Shown: positions 49,144 to 62,370 of the stretch, one piece after another
Numbering within the stretch: position 1 is the first letter of the stretch
How the letters are laid out: each line of letters begins with the position of its first letter
From: Anthopleura xanthogrammica
Lineage: Eukaryota > Cnidaria > Anthozoa > Actiniaria > Actiniidae
Reading direction: 5' to 3'
Length of the DNA: 64,000 nt
Assembly (NCBI GenBank): GCA_964019055.1
Contig: OZ025207.1
Span: 12,056,090-12,120,089, forward strand
The notes under the pieces: model-generated
Seen by the model: only the letters and a program-made list of their open reading frames with translations
Databases searched by the model: none
What the model was told of the DNA's origin: nothing
Program-made: the position numbers and the translations under genes

Positions 49144-49924
49144 ATAACAGTCTCTGTTCATTGATATGTACAAAACGTTTAGTAAGGTTTCCTTAATGAG
49201 TATTTGTCCTTTGCAGTTATGAAAGTGTAGAAAACATCCACTGGCACTATCAGTCACCATATCCTATGGCATTTTACGTGGGCATGAAGAACAAGTCCAT
49301 ATCATTGTACCTGAAACTGATTGTGTTAGAAGATGAGAAGAAACAAAATATCACTTGATACAAGCCTGAAACAAGACATGTTGACAAACAAGACATGAGT
49401 ATGTCATTGGATGGCTTGAAATTTCAGTCACCATAACCCACAGCATTAACATGGACATGAAGCACAAGTCCATATCACTCCATCTGAAACTGATTGTGTT
49501 AGAAGCTGTGAAGAAACAAAATACAACAATACAAACCTGAAACAAGATAATTGACAAACAAGACACAAGTATGTCATTGGACGGCTTGGTAATGAATGAT
49601 GTCTCTACTTCTATCAAAACAAGGAGATGACGAGGAAGAAAGATGGAAAAATGACAACAACAGAGTTACACTGATCAAGAGATTAGTTTCTACTAGAAAA
49701 ACAACACCTGCAAAAACAAAAACATATTTAATGAACTAATGGCAACAATTAGCTTGTCTACAAAACCAACTGAAATTGACTGGAGTAAAACAAAGGCAAG
49801 CAATGGCAAGTGACAACTGACAGGAAGGTAGGCCCTATGATTAAAACTAGCGTTTCTTTAAAATATCAATGAAAACTGAAATCTGACAAAATTATCACTG
49901 ATTAAAATTGCACCAACTAATGGC

Positions 49925-52900
49925 TAAATTATAATTAGACTGACCAACCATTGACTGACACCTTACCAACCACTGAATGACACCTTACCCACCAATGACT
50001 GACACCTTACCAGCCAATGACTGACACCTTACCAACCAATGATGACACCTTACCAACCAATGATGACACCTTACCAACCAATGATGACATCTTACCAACC
50101 AATGGTGACACCTTACCAACTACTGACTGACACCTTACCAACCAATGATTACACCTTACCAACAAATGATGGCACCTTACCAACCACGGACAGACAATGC
50201 ACCAACCGCTGACTGACACTGTACCAACCACTGACTGACACTGTACCAACCACTGACAGACACCTTACCAAACAATGACAGACACCTTACTAACCAATGA
50301 TGACAACTTACCAAGCAATGATAACACCTTACCCACCAATGACTGACACCTTACCAACCAATGACAGACACCTTACCAACCATTGACTGATACCTTACCA
50401 GCCACTGACTGATGCTTTACCAACCAATGACTGACACCTTACCAGCCACTGACACTTTACCAACCAATGATGACACCTTACCAACCACTGACAATGTACC
50501 AACCAATGACTGACAACTTACCAACCAATTATGACACCTTAGCAACCAAACCCAGGCACCTTACCAAACAATGACAGAAACCTTACTAGCCAATGATTAC
50601 CCCTTACAAACCAATGATGACACCTTACCAACCAATGACGACACCTTACCAACCAAAGATGACACCTTATCAACCTGTGACTGCACTGCACCAACCACTG
50701 ACTAACAATGTACCAACCAATGACTGACACATGACCAACCAATGACGACACCTTACCAACCAATGATGACACCTTACCAACCTATGACTACACTGTTCCC
50801 ACCACTGACTGACCATGTACCAACCACTGACTGACAATGTACCAACCAATGACTGACACCTTAAGAACCAATGATGACATCTTACCAATTAATGATGACA
50901 CCTTACCAACCACAGACTGACACTTTACCAACCAATGATGACACCTTACCAACCAATGATGACACCTTACCAACCATCATGACATCTTACCAACCAATGG
51001 CGACACCTTACCAACTACTGACTGACACCTTACCAACCAATGATGACACCTTACCAACAAATGATGGCACCTTACCAACCACTGACAGACAATGCACCAA
51101 CCATTGACTGACACTGTACCAACCACTGACAGACACCTTACCAACCAATGACAGACACCTTACCAAACAATGACAGACACCTTACTAACCAATGATGACA
51201 CCTTACCAACCTATGACTACACTGTTCCCACCACTGACTGACAATGTACCAACCAATGACTGACACCTTAAGAACCAATGATGACATCTTACCAATCAAT
51301 GATGACACCTTACCAACCACAGACTGACACTTTACCCACCAATGATGACACCTTACCAACCAGTGATGACACCTTACCAACCAATCATGACATCTTACCA
51401 ACCAATGGCGACACCTTACCAACTACTGACTGACACCTTACCAACCAATGATGACACCTTACCAACAAATGATGGCACCTTACCAACCACTGACAGACAA
51501 TGCACCAACCACTGACTGACACTGTACCAATCACTGACTGACACTGTACCAACCACTGACAGACACCTTACCAACCAATGACAGACACCTTACCAAACAA
51601 TGACAGACACCTTACCAACCATTGACTGATACCTCGCCCACCAATGACTGACACCGCACCAACCAATGATGACAACCTACCAACCAATGACAGACAATGC
51701 ACCGACCACTGACTGACACTGTACCAATCACTGACTGACACTGTACCAACCACTGACAGACACCTTACCAACCAATGACAGACACCTTACCAAACAATGA
51801 CAGACACCTTACTAACCAATGATGATAACTTACCAAGCAATGATGACACCTTACCCACCAATGACTGACACCTTACCAACCAATGACAGACACCTTACCA
51901 ACCATTGACTGATACCTCACCCACCAATGACTGACACCTCACCAACCAATGATGACAACCTACCAACCAATGATGACACCTTACCAACCACTGACAGACA
52001 CCTTACCAACCAATGATGACACATTACCAACAAATGATGATACCTTACCAACCAATGACTGACACCTTACCAGCCACTGACTGACGCTTTACCAACCAAT
52101 GACAGACACCTTACCAAACAATGACAGACACCTTACTAACCAATGATGATAACTTACCAAGCAATGATGACACCTTACCCACCAATGACTGACACCTTAC
52201 CAACCAATGACAGACACCTTACCAACCATTGACTGATACCTCACCCACCAATGACTGACACCTCACCAACCAATGATGACAACCTACCAACCAATGATGA
52301 CACCTTACCAACCACTGACAGACACCTTACCAACCAATGATGACACATTACCAACAAATGATGATACCTTACCAACCACTGACTGACACCTTACCAGCCA
52401 CTGACTGACGCTTTACCAACCAATGACTAACACCTTACCAGCCACTGACACTTTACCAACCAATGATGACACCTTACCAACCACTGACACTGTACCAACC
52501 ACCGACTGACACCTTACCAACTACTGACTGACACCTTACCAACCAATGATGACACCTTACCAACCAATGATGACACCTTACCAACCACTGACTGACAATG
52601 CACCAACCACTGACACTGTACCAACCACTGACAGACACCTTACCAACCAATGATGACATCTCACCAACCACTGACTGACACCTTACCAACCACTGACTGA
52701 CATCTCACCAACCACTGACTGACAACTCACCAACCACTGACTAACACCTTACCAACCACTGACTGACAACTCACCAACCACTGACTGACACCTCACAAAA
52801 CACTGACACCACACTAACCACCGACTGACACCACACCAACCATTGACTGAAACTTCATTTACCACTGACTGACACTTTACCAACTACTGAATGACAAACC

Positions 52901-52925
52901 ATCACCCAACCACTAATACCTGACT
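49925..52925 (-). repeat. Minisatellite, reverse orientation (right arm)
   Basis: About 3 kb of accaaccaatgatgacacct and accaaccactgactgacacc units, the inverse of the left-arm family. It is longer than the left array and has a right-arm-specific aatgatgaca variant. Sub-blocks are repeated at a larger scale (for example 51780-52080 and 52095-52395). Confidence 0.95.
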
Positions 52926-53167
52926 AACAACTGCATATTAGTTGACATATTACTAAAAATTTTCAGTTTAATGCTCCTGCCTTTAGGACAAGTTATTTAT
53001 TATTTATTACCTTGTACTTTCAGAAAACACAGACCTGTCTTGTGCACAGCAATATAACAAGAAGAAAAGAAGAAGCATTGCCTAGAATAACAACTAGAAG
53101 AAAGGATACCTGAGATATCAAGAAAATTAGCAGGCTATTTATATTATTATTATTATCAAACAAAGAA

Positions 53168-53320
53168 CAGGGCTCAAGATAGCAGCAAATGTTATTAATA
53201 ACAGATGACAATGATTTTGAAATCCAAAGTATGCCTAAATGGCAGACGAAATTTCTCTGCCAAAAAATGTCTTTATCACCAAAAACAAATAGTTATAATG
53301 TGGTACTATTTTGAGCCCTG
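53168..53320. mobile_element. hAT-like MITE, CAGGGCTCAAAATA family (copy 3, right arm)
   Basis: Right-arm partner of 34350-34519; flanks acaaagaa and gtaaagaa fit the same target site on the other strand. Confidence 0.8.
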
Positions 53321-53430
53321 GTAAAGAAAACAAAGAAAGAATGAAAGATAGAAGAGGAAAAAAGAAAAAGAGAGAGAAAGGAAAGAAAAATTGAAAGAAA
53401 AAACCCAAACACTAAAAATTAATAACATCA

Positions 53431-53584
53431 CCCTATTTCATAATGACATCGCCAACCAAAACAAATCACTATTCCACAAAGAAATGGTACAAAAAATGAA
53501 AAATATTTTACCAAGCGTTTTGGTAATTCTGTTTACTCAACTCAACAATACGTTATTTGCATCTGATGCCATTATGAAATAGGG
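53431..53584. mobile_element. MITE-like element, ccctatttcataatg ends (right arm)
   Basis: Inverted counterpart of 34075-34239 with the same terminal repeats. Confidence 0.75.
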
Positions 53585-53602
53585 CAATTGAAAAAATATT
53601 TG

Positions 53603-53919
53603 GTTAGAGGGTTGGCAAAACAAATCTCATAGTTAAGCTACATAATTGTGTCTCAAATGTTCAAAATTTTGTTTTTGCTTAGAAATACTAAGTACCAAAA
53701 AAGTAATTCTTAATTAATATTTTCTAAATAACTTTAATTTTATAAGATTCAGACTTAATGATTCACAAGCAGCAAAGACTCGGGGGAAAAACACTAGGAA
53801 AAACAAAACAAAACAACAAAAATACAAAAAAGCTAATAAATTTCAGCTTCATAGCATAATCAAGTAGCTGATTGCCCTGCAATTTTAGTTATAGATGACC
53901 ATCACTGCCAGCCCTCTAG
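53603..53919. mobile_element. MITE-like element, ctagagggctggc ends (right arm)
   Basis: Inverted counterpart of 33719-34055. Confidence 0.75.
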
Positions 53920-53924
53920 CCACT

Positions 53925-54231
53925 AATATTAGATATAGGAGAGTGTGTAGATACCCAAAACTGAAATAGGTAAGACATTTAGATTATTCCTGAATAAGGA
54001 AGGGGAAAAAAAGTCACAAAAGTTTTCCATTGCAACTAGTAGGTGGGTTCTCAGTAAAGAAGAACAAAACAAACAAAACCAAAAATATACAGTAGACTTA
54101 TCACTGCTGTTCAGTTTCAATTTTCATCTTTTGACAACACTTCATTTCAATTGGCTGGTCATTTCATGTGACTTTTCTAACTTTACTGAGAACCCTCCAC
54201 TAGTTAGACACACTCTCCTATATCTAATATT
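53925..54231. mobile_element. MITE with 24-bp terminal inverted repeats (right arm)
   Basis: 53925-53948 and 54208-54231 repeat the ends of the left-arm element at 33407-33713. Confidence 0.8.
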
Positions 54232-54284
54232 ATTATCATTTATTATCTGTACACCAGAAAAATGAAATACACTTCATACCTCCC

Positions 54285-54600
54285 ACGAGGTCCTATCAGC
54301 ACCAATCAGAGAAGCTGCCCCACCAGGCCAGGAAACCAAAAAAGGTGGTACAACATTGCTGCTCTCGGCAGAGTCTAACCTTGAGGCTATGATCAGATGA
54401 CTGCTCTGGAGGTGAAGGTTGTCGGTAAGGATACCAGGTGATGGCCCTCTGCAGATTTGAAGGGAGTGCGCCGTTGGCATGAATGCCGGTCACTGTGCAG
54501 GTTAGTGCAAGTAGCAGCAGAGGTAATCATATCTCACTATTCATGGGTGTGTACAGCAGTGATAATTTTGGGGTGGTGTGCTCAATAGACTTGCATAAGA
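54285..54600 (-). ncRNA. Block X, copy 3: conserved ~320-bp element, nature unknown
   Basis: Right-arm partner of the block at 33020-33365. Only about ten substitutions were noticed over some 320 bp, while sequence about 0.3-0.8 kb further in (54780-55080) is heavily diverged between arms. Confidence 0.3.
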
Positions 54601-56879
54601 CACCATTCAGACTTCCATACAAGTAGAGTATCAACCTGGGAAGACTAGAAGTTGAATCATTTCTAGGTGACCTAATCTTGCATTAATGATGTTCGGCTAG
54701 ACTGATATCATAAGGTTCTATCATAGGATTGTAATTTAATAAGTTTTTTCACCAGCAAAACAAGACCTCAGTTTCTTTAAAATCTTAAACATTTTCTGAG
54801 ACTTTTTCATGAGATAATCATGTGGAAAAAAAATAAAGCAAACTGAAAAATATGAAACAAGTTTCTAACAAGTTATAGAAACCAACTGATAATCGCAATC
54901 AAATGAAAAAAATATATTGAGAAATAAACATAAACATAAAATATTCTCCAACAAATTTTATCAACCAACAAAAATACAACAAACCAATAATATAAGTAAT
55001 ATATAACAGAAATGAAATATATTTCGAACTCTAAGTTTTCATGAAACTGAGGTTATTAATTCAATACACTTGATCTTCATTGGAAATAAGATGAATTTCC
55101 AATTAAAAGATTGGTAACAAAAATTCAGCACTGTCAAATCATTTCAAATATGAAGTGTTTTTGAAAATTAATCACAAAAATATTTTTGTGGCAAATTTAT
55201 TATTTTTTTGGAAAATGCAACAAAAACATTTCTATTTCAAGTTGAAGCATTTCTAAGGTAAAGATGTTTACAATTAACCAAAGCAACTATGTACAAAACA
55301 TGTATCGTTCTGTCAAATGAAATTAATTTTCTTCTAAAACCATTTTTTTGATACATCATACAGACAAAGTCTGCCTAAATTGCACTATTTCTCAATGTAT
55401 CATAATATTTCCCAAAGTTATGATGGGAAATACCAAAAATCAGCTGTGCAAAATTCTGAAATAATACACAAAAAGTGCAAACAAATAAATACAAGCCAAA
55501 CAAGGTGAATGTGAAATGAAAAATGAATGAATAGAGGACAAGGTGAGCCATCAAAGAATGGTATAGAAACACCATACCTCACATTCAAGAAACCATTAGA
55601 CTTGAATGAAATGAAACTATTATTACAAGTAAAGCCAAGAGTTGTTTTACTATGAATTATTATGTCCAATGCACTTATACTATATGCACAAGCTGTCCAA
55701 ATTTGAAACATTTTGAAACCAAATACTTGATAATTTAAACATTAGCAGAAAATTGAAAACTTGTTTTTAGCTCAAGTGCGATGCAGTTCATTGCGATACA
55801 TGTAGTTGCTTATGATTTGGAAATGCAAATATCGACAGTGCAAATATTTCATCTTTCACTCCTTATTTACGACCCGTTCACTTCTGTTAAGAAGTTGTTT
55901 TGCTGGTGAAAAAACTGATCTTAGGAAATAAACACAAGATAAACATAAGAAAAAGATGTAGAGGTCACATCTACCATGTGAAACAATTTACTAGGAATAA
56001 ACCGGGCTCTTTAGATTTTCTTTAGCTATTAGAATAATAAACTTTTTTTAGGGAGGAGAATGTAACCATTGAATATCTAGACTGTAACAGCTCGGTTCCT
56101 CTTAGTGTAACATTAATAGAGTGGATTTCATATGATTCTTAGCATGTTAGACGGCATGACATGTCCTGACATTGGAATGGTTTCCCATTACTTTATTGCA
56201 TTTTGTTAATCCTGTATCTATTTATTCCCAATATGAAATCTACTCTGTTAAACTAATGTTTAAACCACTTAGCAAGTACTGATCTTAAAATATAAATGAA
56301 GGAATTATAGGCTAGGTATCTAACACAGATAAAAACTAGGGCTTTTGCAACCAACAGTCATGTAGAAAATATTTGATTTTGTTTCTCAAAGCATTTATTT
56401 GATTGGTAATGAGATGATCAAAATCCTCTCCTAACATGCTATATTGGCCTTATCTTATGATACGGATCTTTAGATGTGAAGTGTTTTGGTGGTTCATCAA
56501 CTAGCACATGACTGTAAGCTGCAAAAGATGTAATATAAACTTAGTCCTCTTAACACTTTCATTACATTTTAAGTCAAAAAAATCATAGTTCTGGTAACCT
56601 AGGAGATACTGAATTAATTATAGGTCTGGTAACCTAGGAGATACTGAATTAATTATAGGCCCAGTCCCCTAGCAGATACAGAATTAATTGATGGTCATGT
56701 GATGAATTCATTAACACCTAAGGACTTAGTTTTTCATATTAAATTGCATGTTGGTAGTTTCCTTTTCGGGATAGACCAGCTCATTATTCACAAGTCTAGT
56801 AGCCTAGAAACTTCGTTATTTTAGTCTTCGCAAACCAGGTTGATAATCACATACACTTAATGAAAGTCTGAATACCGCC

Positions 56880-57205
56880 TTAAGTCTATTAATCACACCA
56901 CTCTAAGATATACATCACTGTTGTGCAGTAAAACCTATGGGTAGTGGGGAATGGTTATCTTGTAAGACTCGTACTTGCACTGACCCTCACAGTACCAAGG
57001 CTGGCTTTGCCATCGAGGTACTCTCAAGAATCTGTATGGGGTTTCAGAGTCTGATATCCCTATTGACAGTGTTCATCTTCAGAGCAGCCAACTGGTTGTG
57101 GTTTCATAAGATGGCTCTTGTTGGGACAGTAAGTACTGCCTGGTCCTGGTCTACCGGGGTAGTGAGACTTGGTGCTGGTAGGACCTCGGGGAGATATTTT
57201 TTTTG
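56880..57205 (+). ncRNA. Block X, copy 4: conserved ~320-bp element, nature unknown
   Basis: Right-arm partner of the block at 30345-30690; high identity continues into the flank up to about 57310 (acaggaaaaccactaagtcc, then aaactttatttcaaacac). Confidence 0.3.
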
Positions 57206-57474
57206 CAAGTCCAAAAAGGGCGTGGAGAGGTTAAAGATGGAATTCATTAAAAAACACAGGAAAACCACTAAGTCCAAAATCAAACTTTATTTCAAACACA
57301 ACACACAACAACCATAATTTACAAGGGAAAAAATTACAAGGGAAAAAATTTACAAGGCAAACTTTGACAACTTACCAAAATAATCCTAAGTGCCCACTTC
57401 TCTGTGTCTTTTAGGACTCCTGGAAAATTTCAAAGTATAAATCAGAAGAAAGTCATGAAAAACCCCTACCACCC

Positions 57475-57605
57475 TACTAAGTAAATTCTCCCTCCCCTAC
57501 CCTAAGAATATTTCCCTCCCCCCTATACGAGTAACTCCCTCCCCCCAGTATTAGGCTTCGACCCCTCCCCCCAATATGTCGCTTTTCCCCTCCCCCCAAT
57601 GTGAG
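57475..57605 (-). repeat. G-rich block on minus strand (right arm copy)
   Basis: C-runs cctccccccagtattagg and similar mirror the left-arm block, preserving the number and spacing of runs reasonably well. Confidence 0.75.
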
Positions 57606-60600
57606 TTAAACCCAGTTGTAATTGACCAGAAGTTTTTTAATTTCTATTTCAAGTTGTAATTCAATCATAGAGAAGTCCAGGGATATGAAGACAATATAAT
57701 CAAATCCACTGAAGTGTTTTTGTTATAGTTTGAATATAGACTCCAAATCATTCCAAAGTATCCCAATAGTTATGTTCAAATTTTAGTGAGGTGTAGAGTG
57801 ATTTTACTTGAGACTTTGTTTGTAACAATTATACGGGCAACCGGTTAAAGTCCATGGACATTTGTAATGAGTGGATCTTTCTTTTTGGTAGGCTTGTGAC
57901 ACCGTAATTGGTATATTTCATAATTGTGAATATCAAGCAACATCTCGACATATTATGTCACTGCATGTCATGTACATGTAAAATTCAATAATATGTAATA
58001 TAGCCTGTTTCGAGATTAAGAATTTAGAATTCATGTAAAATCACTCTACTTATTCTGGTCAATTACAACTGGGTTTAACTTTATCTTTCAAAATAAATGA
58101 TGGACCACAGACGACTCAAGTGTGTGTGTATGCATGTGTGTGGATCATTCATTTGAGGCATGCTGCAAAGCTTGATCAAGAAACATTTCATAGTCACATA
58201 ATATCATAATATCCATTTATTGTACTTATTGTGGTATCAGTGAGGACAGATGTATTGACTCTTACCACACATGTAACAAGTCTCATACTGTTCTCATTCC
58301 TTCTTCATCAGTGACAGATTGGTGTTGTTTTGTTACCATTAATTAACATCATGTTTTTTCACGTCTTACTCATTTTTGTTGTTGCCATATCATATCATTG
58401 ATGTGGATATTGAACCATTAATACAGACCAAAGTCTTGTAGTTTTTAGTACCCAAGTCCTTTGCAGCATGCCTCAAACAAATGTAATGATTGGTATGTGT
58501 AGTTCACCCCTCCCCCTTGTCTCAACATTTTTATTTCTCAATAGTCACAGGGAACATATTGTATGGGTTGGGGGTGGTGGAAGGGTTTGCTGGCATGCTT
58601 TTATTACTTATCATATTATGATCAATCAATATGGGGTGGATCTAGGGTTTTAAGCAGGAGGTTTCACCCACAAACAAATGTCTTGCGTGTTGCAGATACA
58701 AGTTCTATTCCAATGTTAATTTATTGAAATTGTACTTGCTGTATATTTGAGGCATAGGGGGTGGGGGTTTCACTCCCATCAATCCTACCCTAGATCCACC
58801 CCTGTGACAAGTTAAAATTAATAATGTACATCACAAGAACAACCTGAACAGGAGAGGAAATCCCAAGCAATATAGTAGCAATTGTTGCAACACGAAATCA
58901 TCACTTATTGAATTAGATTTTGCAAGATTATTGAAAAAGGTATATGGATTATTTTCCTGTGACTATGACAGTGTCATGCCCTAGTGATTGGATTGGATGA
59001 GCAGTCAAATATAATGCCAATCAAGTATCAAGTGATTACAGACTTGTTCCAAAGAGCTGAGCAGTAGCACTTAGTGTTTGAAAATACTATGCATAATACT
59101 GTACATTATGTGAGTTGAGAGTTTATTTAAGCCAAAAAAATAGTTGAAATAATTTTATTGGCTCCAGTTGACTCCAACTCTCTGAGTATCAATTCCAATA
59201 AAAAGTATGGTCAAAGCTCAATCGATCTTGTTGACTTTTTCACTAAAAATAAATGGTTCTGAATGATACTGAAAAGAATCTGAAAAATGCACTTGATGGT
59301 TACAGACGGACTAATGGACTTATACACTCTATGTTATAGTGGCTACTGCTTCTTTCTGAAGACAGCAGCTACAAAAACAATATACCTACACCTAAGTACT
59401 TTGTAATAAGGTGTTAGAAATTAAATTTGTAACTTCTGAAATACGTCATAACTAAATATTGGCAGATATATAATGGTTGTCTGTAGTTTTCTAAACAATG
59501 ATTTGCACTATATGCACTTCCATAAATTAATTCAAAAACAGAAGAATATTTGACTCTGGGTTCAATCGTAATCAAAGTTATTCTGTTCCTTTACTTAACT
59601 ATGTGCACTAAGGTCTTTCAAAGTCTGCTCTAGGTGCAAAAATGTGTTGTGACAAAAAAGGAGAAAAATGTAGACTTCAATGTATGCATTCCAGATTGGT
59701 TTGGTTTATATATTGTAGGGTTTAATAACGACACTCTTCTCGTTAACTAACATCACTCAACCAATAATACCTACCTTGAATGGTGTAATCAACTTAACTA
59801 ACCAGAAACAAAAGGCAGTGCACAATTGAATGAGGTCACTAATTTATAGAGCCCTTGCAGCACTTTGATGCAGATCAATTTTGACGAAAAAACAAATAGG
59901 CTCCAAATTCTCAAGAGATTGAAATTCTTTTACAATGTCCTCCAAATTGAGCTGCTTTGACGTTGTTTGCAAGGAGCCTGTTCTTGATACCATTCAGTCA
60001 ATAGTACTTACTTTGCTTCAAACGATGTAGATTGGGCTTCTAATAACCTATTAAGTATGCTAACCAGAAGTAAAATAGTGCAAAACCTGGCTTGTTTACT
60101 GACTTATCCTAAGCTAAGATTGCTTATAACTGGGTTTCTTTTTTTTTATGAGACAAGAGACAACAAAAAATGCCAACAGACACATGGGATGAAACAGTAT
60201 GAGGCAATTACTGAGTACAGCTTTTTTGCTTTAGAAAAAATAATTTTCAATATAAAAAGAAATGGGAGTCATTCAAATCGCCAAAGATTGCCTCAAATTT
60301 CTAGAAAACATTAAGCAATTACAGATTCCATCAAAGCTTCAATATCATGGCTTTATCTTGGCAAGGCATAATTGATAGCACTTACATCTATTTCAAAGTA
60401 TGACATGTGTCAAAAACCATCAAAACTGAAAATAGTATCTTAAGGATGTGATTAAGCTTGGAGGAATAGACAACCATGGCAGTAGATTTTGTCTTTAATT
60501 CTGGTTCAACTAGTTTAAAGCCATCCTTGGGAACCCAGGGGTAAAATTCTGTTGCTTGTTTCTAATGGTTTAAAGCAAGTCAATTTGATTTCTAAATAAA

Positions 60601-60749
60601 TGATTCCAAACTTTCAGTCTGCTTTCACAGCTGGTAAATAATTAGTCCATAATTTCAAATAATGTTGTTGGTTGGAAAATATGGGAAAAAATTGGAAATA
60701 CTAAACTAAAAAGCATCACAATTAGCCATCTGCCAGAAAGCTTACATTA

Positions 60750-61135
60750 ACAATCATCATTCAATGAGGTCTGACAGAAATATGTTGAAGTAACAAGGGC
60801 TACAAGATACGTTTTCTTTATCATTAGTGCATATGTCATGTTATCACAGGGCACAGTAATTTTGATAGCAGCTTTTGTGGTTGTAAAATTCATGAAAGCA
60901 CCATGAAATTGATGCACTTCATGTAAAGTGATGGAAGTATTGTAAAAACAGTTAAGATTTGTGTTCAACTTTCAGACTGTCAACACTTACTGTATTTCAC
61001 ATAATAATTACTCACATATTCACTTTTGATATACTAACACCTGTCTACAATGAAATACTTACCTCTGGTGTACTTCTAGATTCAATCAATACAGGATACA
61101 GGCAAGTAATTGATACATGTAAGATATCATCACAA
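60750..61135 (+). repeat. Block A, copy 3 (outer end of right arm)
   Basis: Shares caatcatcattcaa, atatgttgaagta, ggctacaagata and the tactaacacctgtctaca core with the other copies. Confidence 0.75.
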
Positions 61136-61260
61136 GATAAATAAAAGATGTACCAGATAACAGTATTAATTAGGATTATTAAAAAGGTGTGGTTCAGTTG
61201 ATCACGTTTTTTTGAAGGCAACAGTCAGTACAGTCCGCTGATAAAAACAAAACTACAAAG

Positions 61261-61420
61261 CTATAGACCCTTTTAATAAATTCTACAATGCTTTATTTTC
61301 TGCTTTTTACGTCAAATTTATTATTTTCAATTTCATTCAGAAGAACAAATTTCAAAAGAATAAATTTGACTTCATATGCAGAAAATAAAGCATTGTAGGA
61401 TTTATTAAAAGGGTTTATAG
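61261..61420. mobile_element. 160-bp hairpin MITE
   Basis: 43-bp terminal inverted repeats with two mismatches (ctatagacccttttaataaa... versus ...tttattaaaagggtttatag); the middle is also self-complementary (gtcaaatttatt / aataaatttgac). It shares ends with the family at 20576-20705. Confidence 0.8.
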
Positions 61421-62370
61421 GAAGAACATAACTTTAGAGAAGTGCAAGACTTTCATTACACTGCCAAAAGTCTATGTTCAAGGTTGGTCTTCACTCTTAG
61501 ATATTTTACTGCAAAGTATATTTACAATAATTTATGGATTGGCATGGATATCAGTTTAGTAATAGAATAGATATTAACTTGCTTGCTTTAACAGTCTAAA
61601 TAGTAAATTTGATTTTACTTTTTCTATTGATATTTTAGTCTACTTATTTAAAATAAAATAAACTTTGGTACTTTAATTTCATTTATGTATGATATTTGTC
61701 TTAAATTAATACCTTTTTAAAATACAGGCATTTTGTAACGCTACCCTTTAAATTTTATGGGATGGTAGGTTTAATATGGAAAGACAAATGAGCTTATTAT
61801 ATTAGCCATTGGATATAATCAACATAATTCTATGCCATGAAACCTTTGTTATAATTCTCCTTGCACTTTTTAAAAGTTAAGTTATATGTTTTCTGGCAAT
61901 CATTTGTACAATTGTAAAGCAATTGCATTGAGAAAAATTAAAAAAGCAAATTATTTGAACCTTCCTCTTGCCAGTATTGATTCTGTTGGCTACGAATGAA
62001 AATTCAATGATTTTCTTCACCAGTAGTCACACATTATTTGCAAAAGATCCCACCTCCACGTAGTGATAGTGGTGGTTGCAAATAGTTCAGTATTGCATCC
62101 TCGTCTTGGATACTCACATATAATTTGCAAAAGCATGCCTCATTTCATAATGGTTACTGTAAGGAGCACAGATCCAATAATATTCCAAGTATCTTGTTAT
62201 GTGTCTGCAGGTACTTGTGACTTGAAACTGATGCCTTAATAGTTATATATCTTGTAGTCATCTTACCAGAGTTCAGTTACTCCCAAGCATTTTGGTTCTC
62301 TCTATTGTGTTAATTGCACTTATTTCTTTTCCATACTTGCTTTACTCATGAATCACTTCATGTTTTATGG
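61421..62370. other. AT-rich sequence outside the right arm
   Basis: No gene or clear repeat seen. Confidence 0.4.

Larger units (their letters stand above)
48590..61135 (-). repeat. Right arm of a very large inverted repeat
   Basis: Partner of 26160-40545, about 1.8 kb shorter, chiefly because it lacks the left-arm segment 36912-39547. Some blocks are about 97% alike to the left arm by eye; others are near 85-90% or barely alignable, with many indels. Confidence 0.9.
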
